A stretch of 64,000 bases of DNA from Archilochus colubris (taxonomy: Eukaryota > Chordata > Aves > Apodiformes > Trochilidae): the NCBI GenBank assembly GCA_023079485.1, contig CM041115.1, positions 44,510,305 through 44,574,304 of the forward strand. The letters are read 5' to 3'. The translations under genes were made by a program, and so were the position numbers. The first letter of the stretch is position 1. Every line of letters begins with the position of its first letter. The notes below the pieces were generated by a model. It ran no database searches and was not told the origin of the DNA. It saw only the letters and a program-made list of their open reading frames with translations. Positions 50,633 to 62,149 of the stretch are shown here, piece after piece.

Positions 50633-53600
50633 CAACAGGGCAGCTGCTTATGTTCTTTCCATTATAAGAGAGACAGATGCACAGATCAAGAGCTTCAATG
50701 CCTTCTGCAGAGACCTCTATTACTTCTGGGCTGAAATTGAACCACGCTAATTTTAAAGCACTGTAATATAGCCATTTTATTTCCTTCAGCTGTGGGTCCT
50801 GACTTTCAGCTAGAGAACTGGAAAAAATAAAACCACAGGATGCCTGTCAATACCTACACTCGAGTTAGGAGACTCTGAACAGGACCAGAATTCAAAGAAA
50901 TTATTAAAGTATTGTGCTGCCTCCCCCTGGAAATGATCACAATCATTGTTCTTCTCTAAATATTTAGGATGTAAATTCAAAAATTCCTTTTCCACCTGAA
51001 ATTCTTTTTAGGATGTTAAAAATATGGGGAGTGCCCAGAGTATTTTAACAGAGTGCATGAGGTAAGGCCTTCTACTCCAGTTCTTTTCATCAGAGGCCTC
51101 AGTGGGAAAACTTTTCAAAGACACAAATGGGAATTGGGTACTTGAGTCCTACACAGTATCTAAATCCCCTCTGTGCCACTGGAGACCTCTCCTCAGACAA
51201 ATAACCAATGAACTCTAAAAAACCCATTTCCAGATGTGGAGCAGGATTTATGATACTAGAAATTCTCAACAGCGGCAAAGTACCAAATTTATAGCTCATG
51301 TTTGGATTCTTTCAAAAAGGCTTACTTGCTAGAATTTTGTTGGAGGTTTTCTTATTAATCTGTACAAAAGTTAAGATCAGGAGAAACATTTGAGTGATCA
51401 GCAGGTGCTTCAAGTTTGCAGGCCTTTGCTTTGGTGACGTTTGTAGAATGGTAGAGAACTTGAGGTTTCCCAAAGTATCAGCCCACACTTTGCAGGAAGG
51501 CTAAGCCATTTCATCCTACAGAGAAAATTAAAAGCATCTGTTTCTTTAAAATTTTAATGAGACGTGGCATACGCTGCATGAAGAATTTAAAAGCCAAATA
51601 AACTTTGTGACCAGCTTTACATCTCTGTCTTTTGACCATCTAGAGGAAATAAATGCCATTTAATGCATTGTATTTAAATGATATTGTCATCAATCATGTT
51701 ATTTTTTGAGGCAGTGAACACAAGTCATGTCTGGTTTAGGTAGAACTAGGGGTGTCTCACAGCCTGGAAGTGAGTGAGCATCAACGGTGAAATTTCCAAA
51801 CATCCTTGGGAGTGGTAGTAAAGTATTATACCTTCCAGCTTTTCACTTACTGCAAAGTAACTAGAAATGGCAAGCATTATTGTATGAGAATAACTCCTGA
51901 AAACAACAGAGGGGTGGCTCCTCAAAAAGAACAAGGTGAGAGAATTGCCTCACCCTCTTGGGGCAAGAGCTATGACATTTCTCTGACACCTGCAAATTTC
52001 CTGCAGGCTGCCTATGATACTGCAGTGCCAAATCACTAACAACTCATTACATTCCTACCAGTAAAGACTGGCTCTGGCAACTCAATACTTTACTAGCCAG
52101 TATTAGCTTATTTTTCCTAAGTAGAACTATTTGTAACAGGTGTGTGCCAGACACATTTCTGATCTTATTAAGAAGTTACAAAAACAAATGAGGAGTAGAT
52201 TTCGGCTGCCATCGAACAGAGCATATTCGTGTATATGTGCTTTCAAATACTAAAAATCAGAATGCTTTCAAAGGACAAACATCCTTAATATAAGCATCTC
52301 GATTATCACTTGGCTTATTGTTGTTTTTTTATCTCAAGTGCTGTAAAAACGCTTACTCAAGTGCCCTAAAATCTTCTTTCTTTGCAGGAGCCTGACTAGA
52401 CAAAGCTCCACAGCTTTTGCCATGCACATCTGCTTGCCTAGCCTCTGGAACCAGGGCTGCAGAGGGCCACAGGCAGAGCACAGCTTTGCTGGGAGTAAGG
52501 AGTTTTCCTTATTTCAGTGTCATGTATGGGCAGAGGAAGAAATACAAAGCTTAATCTACTCTGATCATTCCTCACCTTGAAGCTGCTTCACTGCTCCTAC
52601 TGAGTGTAGTGGTTCCGGATCAGGCTTGCAACACTAAAAGCCCAATGGTAAGCCCAACATATGTAGGCACTGAAACAAGTGTCCAAAGGACTGTGAAGCT
52701 GTAGGTTTCACCACTCTTCATCTGAAGACTTACAAGTTTATAAAATAGAACAGGATCATTACTGGCATCCAACATAGCACTGGAGAGCTTCAGGATCCGG
52801 TGCTAGCAATGGGGTTACCCTTTGGAACACTATGCTTCCAGGAAAAGACATAATGTGTAGAGTTGAGTTCCTTTTTCATTCTTTTCTTAGTGGTAACTTA
52901 TACTGAAAACATTTCTAAAAGAAATTTTAGTTTATATCTCCCATGTCTTCTTCAAAAGTTTTAGTGATGTCTAGATCTCTGTAATTGTAATATTCCTGGG
53001 GCAAGGGTATATCCCCTACTTAGTAAACTTTACCTGTGGTGCAACACTGACCACTCCAGCAGTACCGCAGGCAAGAAGGACAAAAAAGTGCATGGTAGGT
53101 GATCAGGCAATTTGATCTGAAGTCAAAGACATGCAAAACTCCATGATTGCTACTAAAGAAACACTGGGTCCCACAACTCAGTGCGCTGTATACTTCAGTT
53201 ACAGAACAGCTCTAAACTGGTGCCTTATCAAAAGCTTCTGATGCCACCACAGGAGTGTTTGTAACTGGCATAAATGCTTTACAAACAACACTCAGTGGTT
53301 CTGTGTTATACAGAATTTGTGTCCTATGTGGAAGGCTCCTGCAGCACACCTGCAGTCTTCTGACTGCCACTGCAGTCACCATGCTATGGTTGTTTGAACT
53401 GTCTGTAATCTCAATTGTGAGAGTCCTGGAGTACTTGGACTAGAAAACTCCACTGTCATGGCAACCATGAAACATTATAAAATAAGCTTCTCTTTACCTA
53501 AATAATAGTTAATAATTCCTTCTATTCTTCACAGATATCTTTTTTTCAAATCCTTGCTCCTTATGAAGCTGAAACAGTGCCTTGTATCTCAACCATACAC

Positions 53601-53756
53601 ATACGGAAAACCATAAACCAGAAAGCAAGAGCTTCTAGATACAATGAGAAGGAATGGATTCACTCCTCTGCGCCTCCTTTTAATCCCTATCATTGTCTAT
53701 ATTAAAGAAATTATTTTCAAGCAGAAATCCCTCTTTATTTTGGTTAGTAGTTCCAC

Positions 53757-53794
53757 TTTAAAATCAATGACATAATTTAAAATCAATGACATAA
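53757..53794. repeat. 19-bp tandem duplication
   Basis: Two adjacent perfect copies of TTTAAAATCAATGACATAA (53757-53775 and 53776-53794). It looks like a recent local duplication in AT-rich DNA. Confidence 0.9.
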
Positions 53795-54621
53795 TGTATC
53801 CTTTGGGAAGGAAATAATTTCTGAGAATATATGAAGGCCCAGCTTTCTGGATCTTGTAAATAATACTACATTCTTTCAAAAATGCAAACTAGCTACTCAA
53901 AAAGTTTCTCAGAGGCTTCTAAAAGACAGAGAAGATCTGACAATTTATCTTCAAGCAAAAGTGTTTAGATTAAAAAATAAGTAATATTAACATGTCTTTG
54001 ATGTCTTATTATCTAAAATTAGGCACTTCTTAACTCACTAATTTCCTCTGGTTTTCATTTTGCACAATTGACCTGCAGGAAACATACCCAGCATGTTAAC
54101 TAAACACCAGCTGGATGACAAGGAATGGATTGATGTGACACAAATTGCAAACAATACATATCTTAAGAGGCCTTGTAAAGGGCAAGAAGTAGCTTTTGTT
54201 CAGCTCATCTGAATGTATTTGCACAAGAGCTCGTTGGGTTACACCAGCAACACAAAGCTGCCCTTCCAAATCAGGGAGCTTCTGGGTTTTAATCACTTCA
54301 ATTAGAAGAGCTATCCTAGTTACCAACAGGGAAACAGTTGTCAGTCATACGAGAGAAGAAAGGCAGGCCCACTGCAAAGCATGAAATTAAATTTTCCAGG
54401 TAGTAGCCAGTAATTGATACCACAACGTGACCTTTGCCTAAAGCAGCCAATTTAGAGCAGTGTGGAAGAGCAATTGGGACAGAACAGAGTCTGTGCCCAC
54501 CACCAGGCTTGCTCAGGAAAGAGACAGCTCTGGCAGTACTCTTCCCCCCCCCCTCCACTGGCAGATAGCTCTGTTGTTTGATAATCTGCATGAAGTGAGA
54601 CTCTCACATGATGCAGACAAA

Positions 54622-54638
54622 TTTTTTTTTTTTTTTTT
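54622..54638. repeat. Poly-T run (17)
   Basis: An uninterrupted run of 17 T residues. Confidence 0.88.
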
Positions 54639-56349
54639 GGTAACATAACAAAACAGGAGCAAATTTGTATACTATTGGCAATTTTTCCTAGTATATTGTA
54701 TTGCTAATATATTGTATGTGCCACTAGGCAATGGCAGTTTTTCCCCCTAAGATTATGACTCAACAATTAATGAAGAACCTACCTGAGTAATCCACAGAGC
54801 ACGCCCTTCAGAAATCAAGCACAGATCCTTTCAGGAGGACACCATGCATCACTTCTGAATGGCCAAAGTCTCCAGGCTCTCACCGACTCACCAGTAAGTG
54901 AACCTGGTGATTCCCATGCGAGATACACACTCATCCTCATCCTGTACCAGCTAACCAAGGCACCCAGGTAAGGCACACAGCCAGCCTGGCCTTTCTGGCA
55001 AGGGAAGGAGGCATTGATGGAAGGGTGTATTTATCTCAGCTGAAGGCTCGGGCAGCCTCCAGAGGTGCACATCTGACATTCAGTCACCAAACTCCTGAAA
55101 TAGGCACCTTGGTTAAATGTCCAAAGCAAAAGAGAAACGGTCTTTTTCTATTCAATGAAGTCAAAAGCTTTTCCCAAGAATTTCAGATGGGCATCTAAAC
55201 TGTTCGCTGCTACAAGTGAAATCAAGAGGAGCTTTGTGACCAACACTGTGCTGTCCAGATCAAGCTACAGAACTGAAAGCACACATAAGGGAGTCTTTGT
55301 AAAGTGACTGTCTTTCACACATTACAAAATGCAGCAGCTGCTTAAAAAAATGAGTCCTTATGCCCACACTACTGAGGGCCTTCCTTTGGATTTTCTCCAG
55401 CACATTTTTCTCTATAAAATTAATAGGACTGTGTGTTTAAAAATAGGCAGGATTCACCAAATTGGTGACTGAAACAAGACCAGAATCTCTGGGTCCGGCT
55501 TCCTCACAAAGCACTGTTCAGAGTACTGAATACCAACCTGCTGCTGGTATTTTTTTCTGTTTTGCTGTAGGAAGAATAATGCATTTCTCGGGCCACTGGA
55601 GTTTAAAAACTCATAGACCCAAGAAATGCTGAAAATGCTATCAGCTGCAAGAAATTAGATTCATATCATTTAGAAGTGCTTCTCCAACTCCAGCTGTTTC
55701 CCAGATTATTTCTTCTTACAAATATGCATCCATAATCAGACATGAAATTCTAGCTATTTGATTAGAAATGCCTCTTGAGTTTGAGCTTATTAGAATACAA
55801 AACTAAGTGCAGAAGCAGAAAGAGGTTTAAAAAAAAATCCCCACACAATTAGATTAAGCTCTCTCAGCCATGTCATTTTATGATTGCAGAAAACTGGAAA
55901 GTCACAGCTACCTATTCAATTTTGATTGCAATCAGATTCTAATTCAGAATTCAATTAATATTCTAATTTAAGGGGGGAGAACAGCACAATAATAAAGAGA
56001 AAAAATATCTGTGGGGACTTTTATATTGAATGAAATAAAGGTCAAAGTTCAGAAATACAGGAATGAATGCTGCTTATTATGACCACTGCATACCATGGAA
56101 GGTCAACGAGGCAGTAGATATCTTTTTTCCTTTCTGCTTGGATTACTGCAAAAATAGCTTTCGAATTCTCTCTCATTTCACCTTCCTGCAGATAAGACCA
56201 ATCACTCCCATAAACTTCTTCAACATGTAGCCAGCCTTCACAAAGGGTGACATTTGACTGTCCTGCTGTCATAGGTGGACACCAATCTCAGCGTGCTGTC
56301 ACTGAATTATATTACAGTAGCTGGGAGGGCTCAAGTGCCTCTGAACCGC

Positions 56350-56370
56350 AAAAAAAAAAACCAAAAAAAC
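56350..56370. repeat. A-rich tract
   Basis: A-runs of eleven and seven residues separated by CC. Confidence 0.8.
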
Positions 56371-57428
56371 AATTGAGTTCTGCTGCTCCAGGAAAAGGAT
56401 GAAATTACTTCCTGGCACAGGACATGTGTGACATATTCCCTTCCACCTGCGTACCCACCCACACATGCACACACAGCTCATGTTTCCTCCCTGGCAATGA
56501 GCAAATCCTCTTCCACCAGATCCCCTCTGCCTGGAGCAGTGCCCCTTCCCCTGCTGCAATAGCCCACAGCAAATCTCCTGCACCCCCTCTCCTTGCAGCC
56601 TCTCAGTCAAGTGCCTTCTGCTTCCACTCTTCTGGGTCCTAAGACCCTGCAAGGTACCTCAGCCTAAATAGCTAACTCCATGGACAAATGGCTACTGACA
56701 GCCATCTGCATGTATAATCAAGTAGTCATCTGCTTCTGTTTGGCTCTCAGGTTGGCAACCATCTTCTGCTCGTTCACAAACTTCAATCAAACTGTGAAAG
56801 CCAGTCCGTAATGGGAATGGAAATAAACACTTTCCCTGTTAAAAACAGTCAGAAAGTCATAAAGGTTCTTCCATGAAGCAAACTGACCATAATATATGCT
56901 GTGACTAGAATGGAAATTTCATGTGAAAATACAAAAAAACCAAACTAAATATGATGCTCTGCTATTTGTCCTTGAGTGTGCTTGAGTGTCCTGAGATGTT
57001 CTGTGTAGATGAGGTAAAAGTAAGGATACCAAAGACACCAAAAGATAGTGCTTTCCAGCAGGGAGGCAGAGGGAGGCACTGGGGGACAGGGGACAGCTGT
57101 GCCCCAGCAGCATGGACAAGATGCCTGCATCAGAACCAGAGATGCCAGAGCTCTTGCTTCAACACCATCTCAGGTGAGGAAGCAGTTAGCCCAGCAATGG
57201 ATATAGCCTTCCAAAAATTAGGGCTTCTTATGTGAGCTCAGCACAACCAGGCCTGCACTGTGCCACACTGCTCTCTGCTCCTCCTGAGCTTTCCCTGCCC
57301 ACCTCAGCCTTCCCCAGCACCAGTTCTACCACACTCTTCCACAGTGTAGTCACATCCTGTGCCTGAGACATTTGAAACCATGTCCATGTGCTATTCTTTT
57401 AATTTCAGAGCCACTTGCTATTGGACAG

Positions 57429-57462
57429 AAAAACAAAACAAAACAAAAACAAAAAAACACAC
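57429..57462. repeat. (AAAAC)n-like tract
   Basis: About 34 bases of imperfect AAAAC units ending in ACACACC. Confidence 0.83.
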
Positions 57463-57596
57463 CAGGGAAATGCAAGTGCTTTGTTTCCTGAAGAAGTCTG
57501 TTATGGGGCCCAATACTGGGAGCTTACTTTCTGCCTTCATCTCCTCCAGCCAGCACTCCTCTCACTCCATTGCATTCTCTTCTGTTTTTTGGTTTG

Positions 57597-57612
57597 TTTT
57601 TTTTTTTTTTTT
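57597..57612. repeat. Poly-T run (16)
   Basis: An uninterrupted run of 16 T residues preceded by TTTTTTGGTTTG. Confidence 0.88.
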
Positions 57613-58452
57613 GTCAAGCCTTGACATTTCAGTGTTAATCTCTATGAAGCCTAAGAACAGACAGCCTGTGTCCTGCATTTACTCATCATCAGCTAGATAA
57701 GTGCCTCATGAAAGGAAGTTCAGCAAACATATTATTTCTGTCCTAATGAAGTCCCCTTGCAGCTGAGTTAAAGGCAGTACACTCTGTGACAGCCTTTGGT
57801 AGTCCTGACCTTTTCAAGGTGCCTTGCTGGGGAGATTTGCAAGTAGCCCAGGGAAAGAGCATTTTGCAGAGTTGGACTGAGAGCTTGGTAAACCAGCACA
57901 ATAAGGAGTTCAATAGCTAATCAATAACACAGCCATCAAAATTAAAGTTAGGGCATCTTGTAGAGACCATAATTAATTTTATGGTAACATCTATGGACTA
58001 ATAGTTAAGCATCATTAAGAGATGACGTTACCCTCAGAGCCTCTGGTGAAAGCAATTACCTACCTAGCTGTGTGGAGGTTATTGTTCTGCCTACATGAAA
58101 GGCTGAAGGAAATAAAGTGTACAACTACTAGTATTCCTCTATAAGCAACAATACAGTTGTGTCAACATCTGTGTGTGTCACAGGTTGCTGGTTCTATTTG
58201 TGTAGCTTGGTGCTAATGCTTTGAGAACTTCCTCCCTAATCACTCCTCTACTGCATCCAGCAGCACTCTGGCTAGATTCAGTGTTACAGGCTCTATCATG
58301 AGCCAAGAGTTACATTTTTGTACATTGTTGAATTAGGAAGAAAAACATTTAAAAAGTGTCAGAATTAGCTTAATTTACCTGCTAGTTATGGCTGAAATTA
58401 ATATCCTTTCTGAAACGTCATTACTGTCTGTATGTCTGTTATAATTTATTTG

Positions 58453-58472
58453 TATGCATAAATATGCATAAA
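58453..58472. repeat. 10-bp perfect tandem repeat TATGCATAAA
   Basis: Two perfect adjacent copies of TATGCATAAA. Each contains an ATGCAT core with AT-rich flanks, similar to POU/octamer-type binding words, and the two are spaced one helical turn apart. This resemblance is suggestive only. Confidence 0.85.
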
Positions 58473-59291
58473 CATCATGCACTTTTGTACTCATCTAGTA
58501 TTTTGTGAGAAGAAACAAATCTTTTACCTCAGATAATGTCGTGAGCCACACAAGCCAGAAAAAAATTAATTTGGACAAAATCCAGATGCTGTTCTGAACT
58601 TCACAACTGTCAGTTTTCTTCAGTGAGTAAATCCAAAATTCCATGTTTTAAATGCTCTTTCCATACAGTTTCCCCTGCAACAATATGTCCGGAGCAGGGT
58701 CAGAAATTCCAGAGCTTATGGCTTCAGATTAAACATTTTGGATGTCTCTCATTTAGATACAGACCAGAATGGAAGGAGACTTTCTGCCTTTTAAGATGCC
58801 AGATTTCTTGCAAATTCAACAATTTCCCTGGGTTTTTTATTCTGGGATGAAATCTCACAACATAGATTCTGAAATTTTGACAGGATTAGACCTCTGTATC
58901 AGTTCAGCAGCTCTAAGCTGCAACAACCTAGCACTAAGTCTCATTCAAATGTTGCCTTTTGTTGAAGAGGAACAGAAATGTTTTCCAGTTAGGCCATTAT
59001 TCAATCCCATCTCAGAGAGTATCACTCCACTACTCAATGATGCTCTCATTTCCCTCTGCAACCATCTCTTTTAGCCATTTCAGAATACCCTCTGACCCTG
59101 CTTTGCTGCAAAACCTCAAACAGGGCTTTTTTTCTCATCCTAAGTGGCTTATTTTATTAATAATGTTTTTGTGTCGTGCTGGTCTTCTCAATAATCTTTA
59201 TACCTGACAGTGGCCAAAACGTAGCACAAGGTATGAGATTTCAGTTGAAGTTTTCTGATCAGAAAGGTTTCAGTTCTGATTAGCAAGACAC

Positions 59292-59320
59292 AAAAAAAAA
59301 AAAAAAAAAAAAAAAAAAAA
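59292..59320. repeat. Poly-A run (29)
   Basis: An uninterrupted run of 29 A residues, the longest homopolymer in the window. There is no AATAAA in the preceding 40 bases and no obvious flanking target duplication, so it looks like an expanded homopolymer and not the tail of a retrocopy. Confidence 0.9.
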
Positions 59321-60713
59321 GCAATACCCAAGGATGTGAAAAAGCATTTTGCATTGCTATAAAATGTTTTACAAAACCAAAAAAAGTCTATATCTGTATT
59401 TATTAGGATTATAATCTGTTGCTTGCCTGTTACAACTCACAAGACTGTCTGGAAATAGAAAGGGGGCTTATATAGATAGTGTATGATCTTGAATTCCTAG
59501 AATACTGCAAAAACTTAAATCTGCAGGGCACCATCTGTACCATTTCTATTGTTTGTCTGCTGAAAATCTTGAAAGCAGCCTTTTTACAAAGAACTACTGT
59601 GTCTTCTTAATTACAAATTGAGAAAAAAAAAGCCAAAGAAAATTTCTGGCAACACCCACACTGACAGGAAATTCAAATGTCTTCAAGCATCTAAGCCAGT
59701 GGAGCTGCTGAAACAGGACCCATTTGGAGCAGGATTTCATTTTGATGCGTGTGAGATGAACCTGAGGCTGGAGGTGACTGTGTCAATCAGAATCAAAGAG
59801 AAGGAGCAGGAGGAGAAGGGTGAGGATGAACAGAGCACCAAAACATGCTTTTCTGTGAGTGTTTGGTGGGTATATCCATGCCCAGCCTGCTGCCTCCCCA
59901 TGCCTGCTGCATGCAGCCTTGCAGAGCTGTTTGCCCTGGGGCCAGATGTGAGGCCTAACCAGAGTAGCAGGAAATCAGCATTTCCTGATGCCCTTTAGGG
60001 TAGACATGCCCACAGGGCTGACATAAATTCTCCTCTGTTCCAATATGTGCAGCTACTGACAGAGGCTGACACTGTAATTTTACTCCCTTGCCATGTTTCC
60101 CCAGCTTGACACATGGTGCACCAGTCCCTCAAATTGTTAATCATCAGTACAAATTTCCTCTGGCTTCTTCTGCATTGTTTTCTAAAAGATCCTGCATTTT
60201 TTGTTCTAGCTGTGCACTTACTCTTCCTGATCTCATTTGCATTCATGCACATACACACAGAGACATCAATTTTACAACAGCTATTAGCATCATCTAAGGT
60301 GAAACATGGGCAGGCAGACAAAGCACAGCCCATTTGGATCTGCCCGGCTTAAATGAGTAGAATCTATTGAACTGAAAGCAGTGGCAGCAAGATAATATAA
60401 CAGATTGGGAACAAAACCTTTTAATTCCTGGATAAACTGGGACTACTGGGGACCAGCACTTGGAAAATGAAAACATGCAAAAAATCCAGTTTGCCTTCCT
60501 GAGTGGAAAGAGGAAGAAAAAAACAACAAAAGCCAACCAGCAACAAGCCACAAAACCAGGTAACTTCTCCATCAGTAAGCTACTCAGTCCTTTACACACA
60601 TTTAGTAATTTGAGTCAGGTATACAGCATTTAATTTTCTGTAGCCATTGTGTTCCCCCTATTGCGCTTACATGTTCTGCTCTCTGCTCCAGGTGGGTTGC
60701 TCTTCACAGCTCA

Positions 60714-61875
60714 AATAGCTGTGAGGCTTTCAGTTCCTAAAGCAAGTAATCTCTTTTCACTCCAAATACATTTCTACCTTGGCTACCACCAACCCTTTTC
60801 TTTTCCTCACTGCTGAAAGATGTCGAGGTTCACACCCAGCTGGCACCAACCAGGCCCCTGCTTCCTTAAACCCACCCCCACCATAGGGCAGGGAGGAGAA
60901 AATCCACCTGAAGTCTCCATATCGAGACAAGGACAGGGAGGTTTGCATTCCCCAATTACAGTAACGGACAAAAAACAAGGTTCAACTTGGGAAGGAAAAA
61001 AGCTAAGCTACAAGGGGAAACATGACCAGATCTTAATACCTTCCCCCCCACCCCTCCCTTCTTCCCTGCCCCGGATCCCTTCCCTGCCGCCTCCCCCTCA
61101 GGGCACAGGGGGGGTTTAGGGTCAGTTGCCCACACGATGTTTCTGCCGCTCCTTCCTCCTCAGGGTGAGTTCTCCTCACACTCTCCCCAGCTCCAACTCG
61201 GGGTCCCTTTCACGGGAGAGTCCTTCAAGAACCCCTCCGACATGAGTCCTTCCCACGGGTGCAGTCCCTCAGGCACAGACTGCTCCAGCCTGGGCTGCAC
61301 ACAGGGTCACGGCTGCTTCAGGAGCAGTCACCTCCTCTGGCACAGGGTCCTCCATGGCTGCAGATCCACATCTGCCCCTTTCCCCTTTCCATGATCCTGC
61401 ACAGGCTGCTGCTCCACATCTGCCCACCTGTGACACTTCAGGAGCTACAAATCCACATTTACCCTGCCATGGTTCTTCAAGGAATGTTTCACTGTGCTTC
61501 CTCAGGGACTGCTCCGCCGCGCTCCTCCATGGGCTGCAGGGCACAGCTGACATCTCACCATGGGCTGCAGGGAAATCTCTGCCTGGACACGTTTCCCCAC
61601 ACTTCTTCACTGACGCTGGTGTCTTTTCTCTGGCATTGCTCTCTCACTTAATTCTCTGCTCTGCAGGTCCTTTCCCTATGTTTTTGCCGTTTTGTTTTCC
61701 CTTTCTTGAACACGTTACTCGCAGAGGCACATCCAGCTTCCCATATCCACTTGGCCTTGGGCAGAGGTGGGGCAGGGACTGGAACCAGGGGAGCTTCCAG
61801 CAGCTTCTTACAGGAGCCATCCCTGTGGCTCCCTCTGCTTCCAAAACACCACTGCACCTACCCCAGACAAACAGC
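60714..61875. repeat. Imperfect 6-bp direct repeats flanking a large LTR
   Basis: AATAGC (60714-60719) immediately precedes a TGTGAGGC start. AACAGC (61870-61875) immediately follows a CCAGACA end. The two hexamers differ at one position. They fit a decayed target-site duplication. Confidence 0.6.
60720..61869 (-). mobile_element. Probable solo LTR of an avian endogenous retrovirus, 1,150 bp, minus strand
   Basis: The interior matches, as I remember it, a long dispersed LTR-type repeat found in many bird genomes. Landmarks on the plus strand, left to right, are ATCGAGACAAGGACAGGGAG, GTTTCTGCCGCTCCTTCCTC, GACTGCTCCAGCCTGGGCTG, GGCAGAGGTGGGGC, GGAGCTTCCAGCAGCTTCTT and CAGGAGCCATCCCTGTGGCT. The outer ends are TGT...ACA and near-identical hexamers flank them. 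In that remembered family the transcribed orientation is minus. No gag, pol or env-like sequence adjoins, so it looks like a solo LTR. The C-rich centre yields frames of 113 codons (61269-61610, minus) and 187 codons (61354-61917, plus); these are repeat shadows, not genes. The element class (ERVL-like or ERVK-like) is unsure. Confidence 0.72.
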
Positions 61876-62149
61876 TACATAGGTCTTGTATTCCTGAAAA
61901 GAGAGAATGACATCTGAAGGACTATTTGAGCTCAATTGGTAATCTTAGCTAGTGACTTAAGGCAAAGTGAGGAAGGCTTTGTACGGGCCCCACAAAGTCC
62001 TTTCCTACATGAGAACTAACAGCAGCATCCTTTGCCAGGCTCCCATCAACTCTCTGGAAGGGACACAATCATGATGACCTATGGCACATACCTGCTGCTA
62101 AACAACCAGTAAAGCTGGCAGAAGGCAAGAAGGACTGCACCTTGAAATA

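Larger units (their letters stand above)
42118..60713. other. Unannotated non-coding stretch with many low-complexity tracts
   Basis: No gene, RNA gene or confident transposon was recognised in about 18.6 kb. Frames reach at most 126 codons (48318-48698 and 59618-59998, both plus), with no recognisable family. Listed separately are A-rich tracts at 42201-42429, several homopolymers, a 19-bp tandem duplication at 53757-53794 and a 10-bp one at 58453-58472. The parts near 43440-43620 and 57880-58090 are rich in TAATTA-like words and could be conserved regulatory sequence, but nothing in the single sequence proves it. Confidence 0.5.

Noticed and set aside
55330..55560. Vague similarity to antisense CR1 (GGATTTTCTCCAGCACATTT)
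   Set aside because: Only one short word resembles CR1 and the surrounding order does not follow the element.
59292..59320. Poly-A run considered as the tail of a processed pseudogene
   Set aside because: No polyadenylation signal just upstream, no recognisable coding sequence and no flanking target duplication seen.
59618..59998. 126-codon plus-strand frame with a Glu/Lys-rich part
   Set aside because: Unrecognised. The charged segment reflects a purine-rich stretch; no other support.
61269..61610. 113-codon minus-strand frame rich in Ala, Glu and Pro
   Set aside because: Its sequence follows the repeat units of the LTR. Such frames appear in many copies of this repeat and are not evidence of a gene.
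61354..61917. 187-codon plus-strand frame, the second longest in the window
   Set aside because: It lies within the C-rich LTR on the strand opposite its likely transcription and extends out past the LTR edge. It is a compositional shadow.
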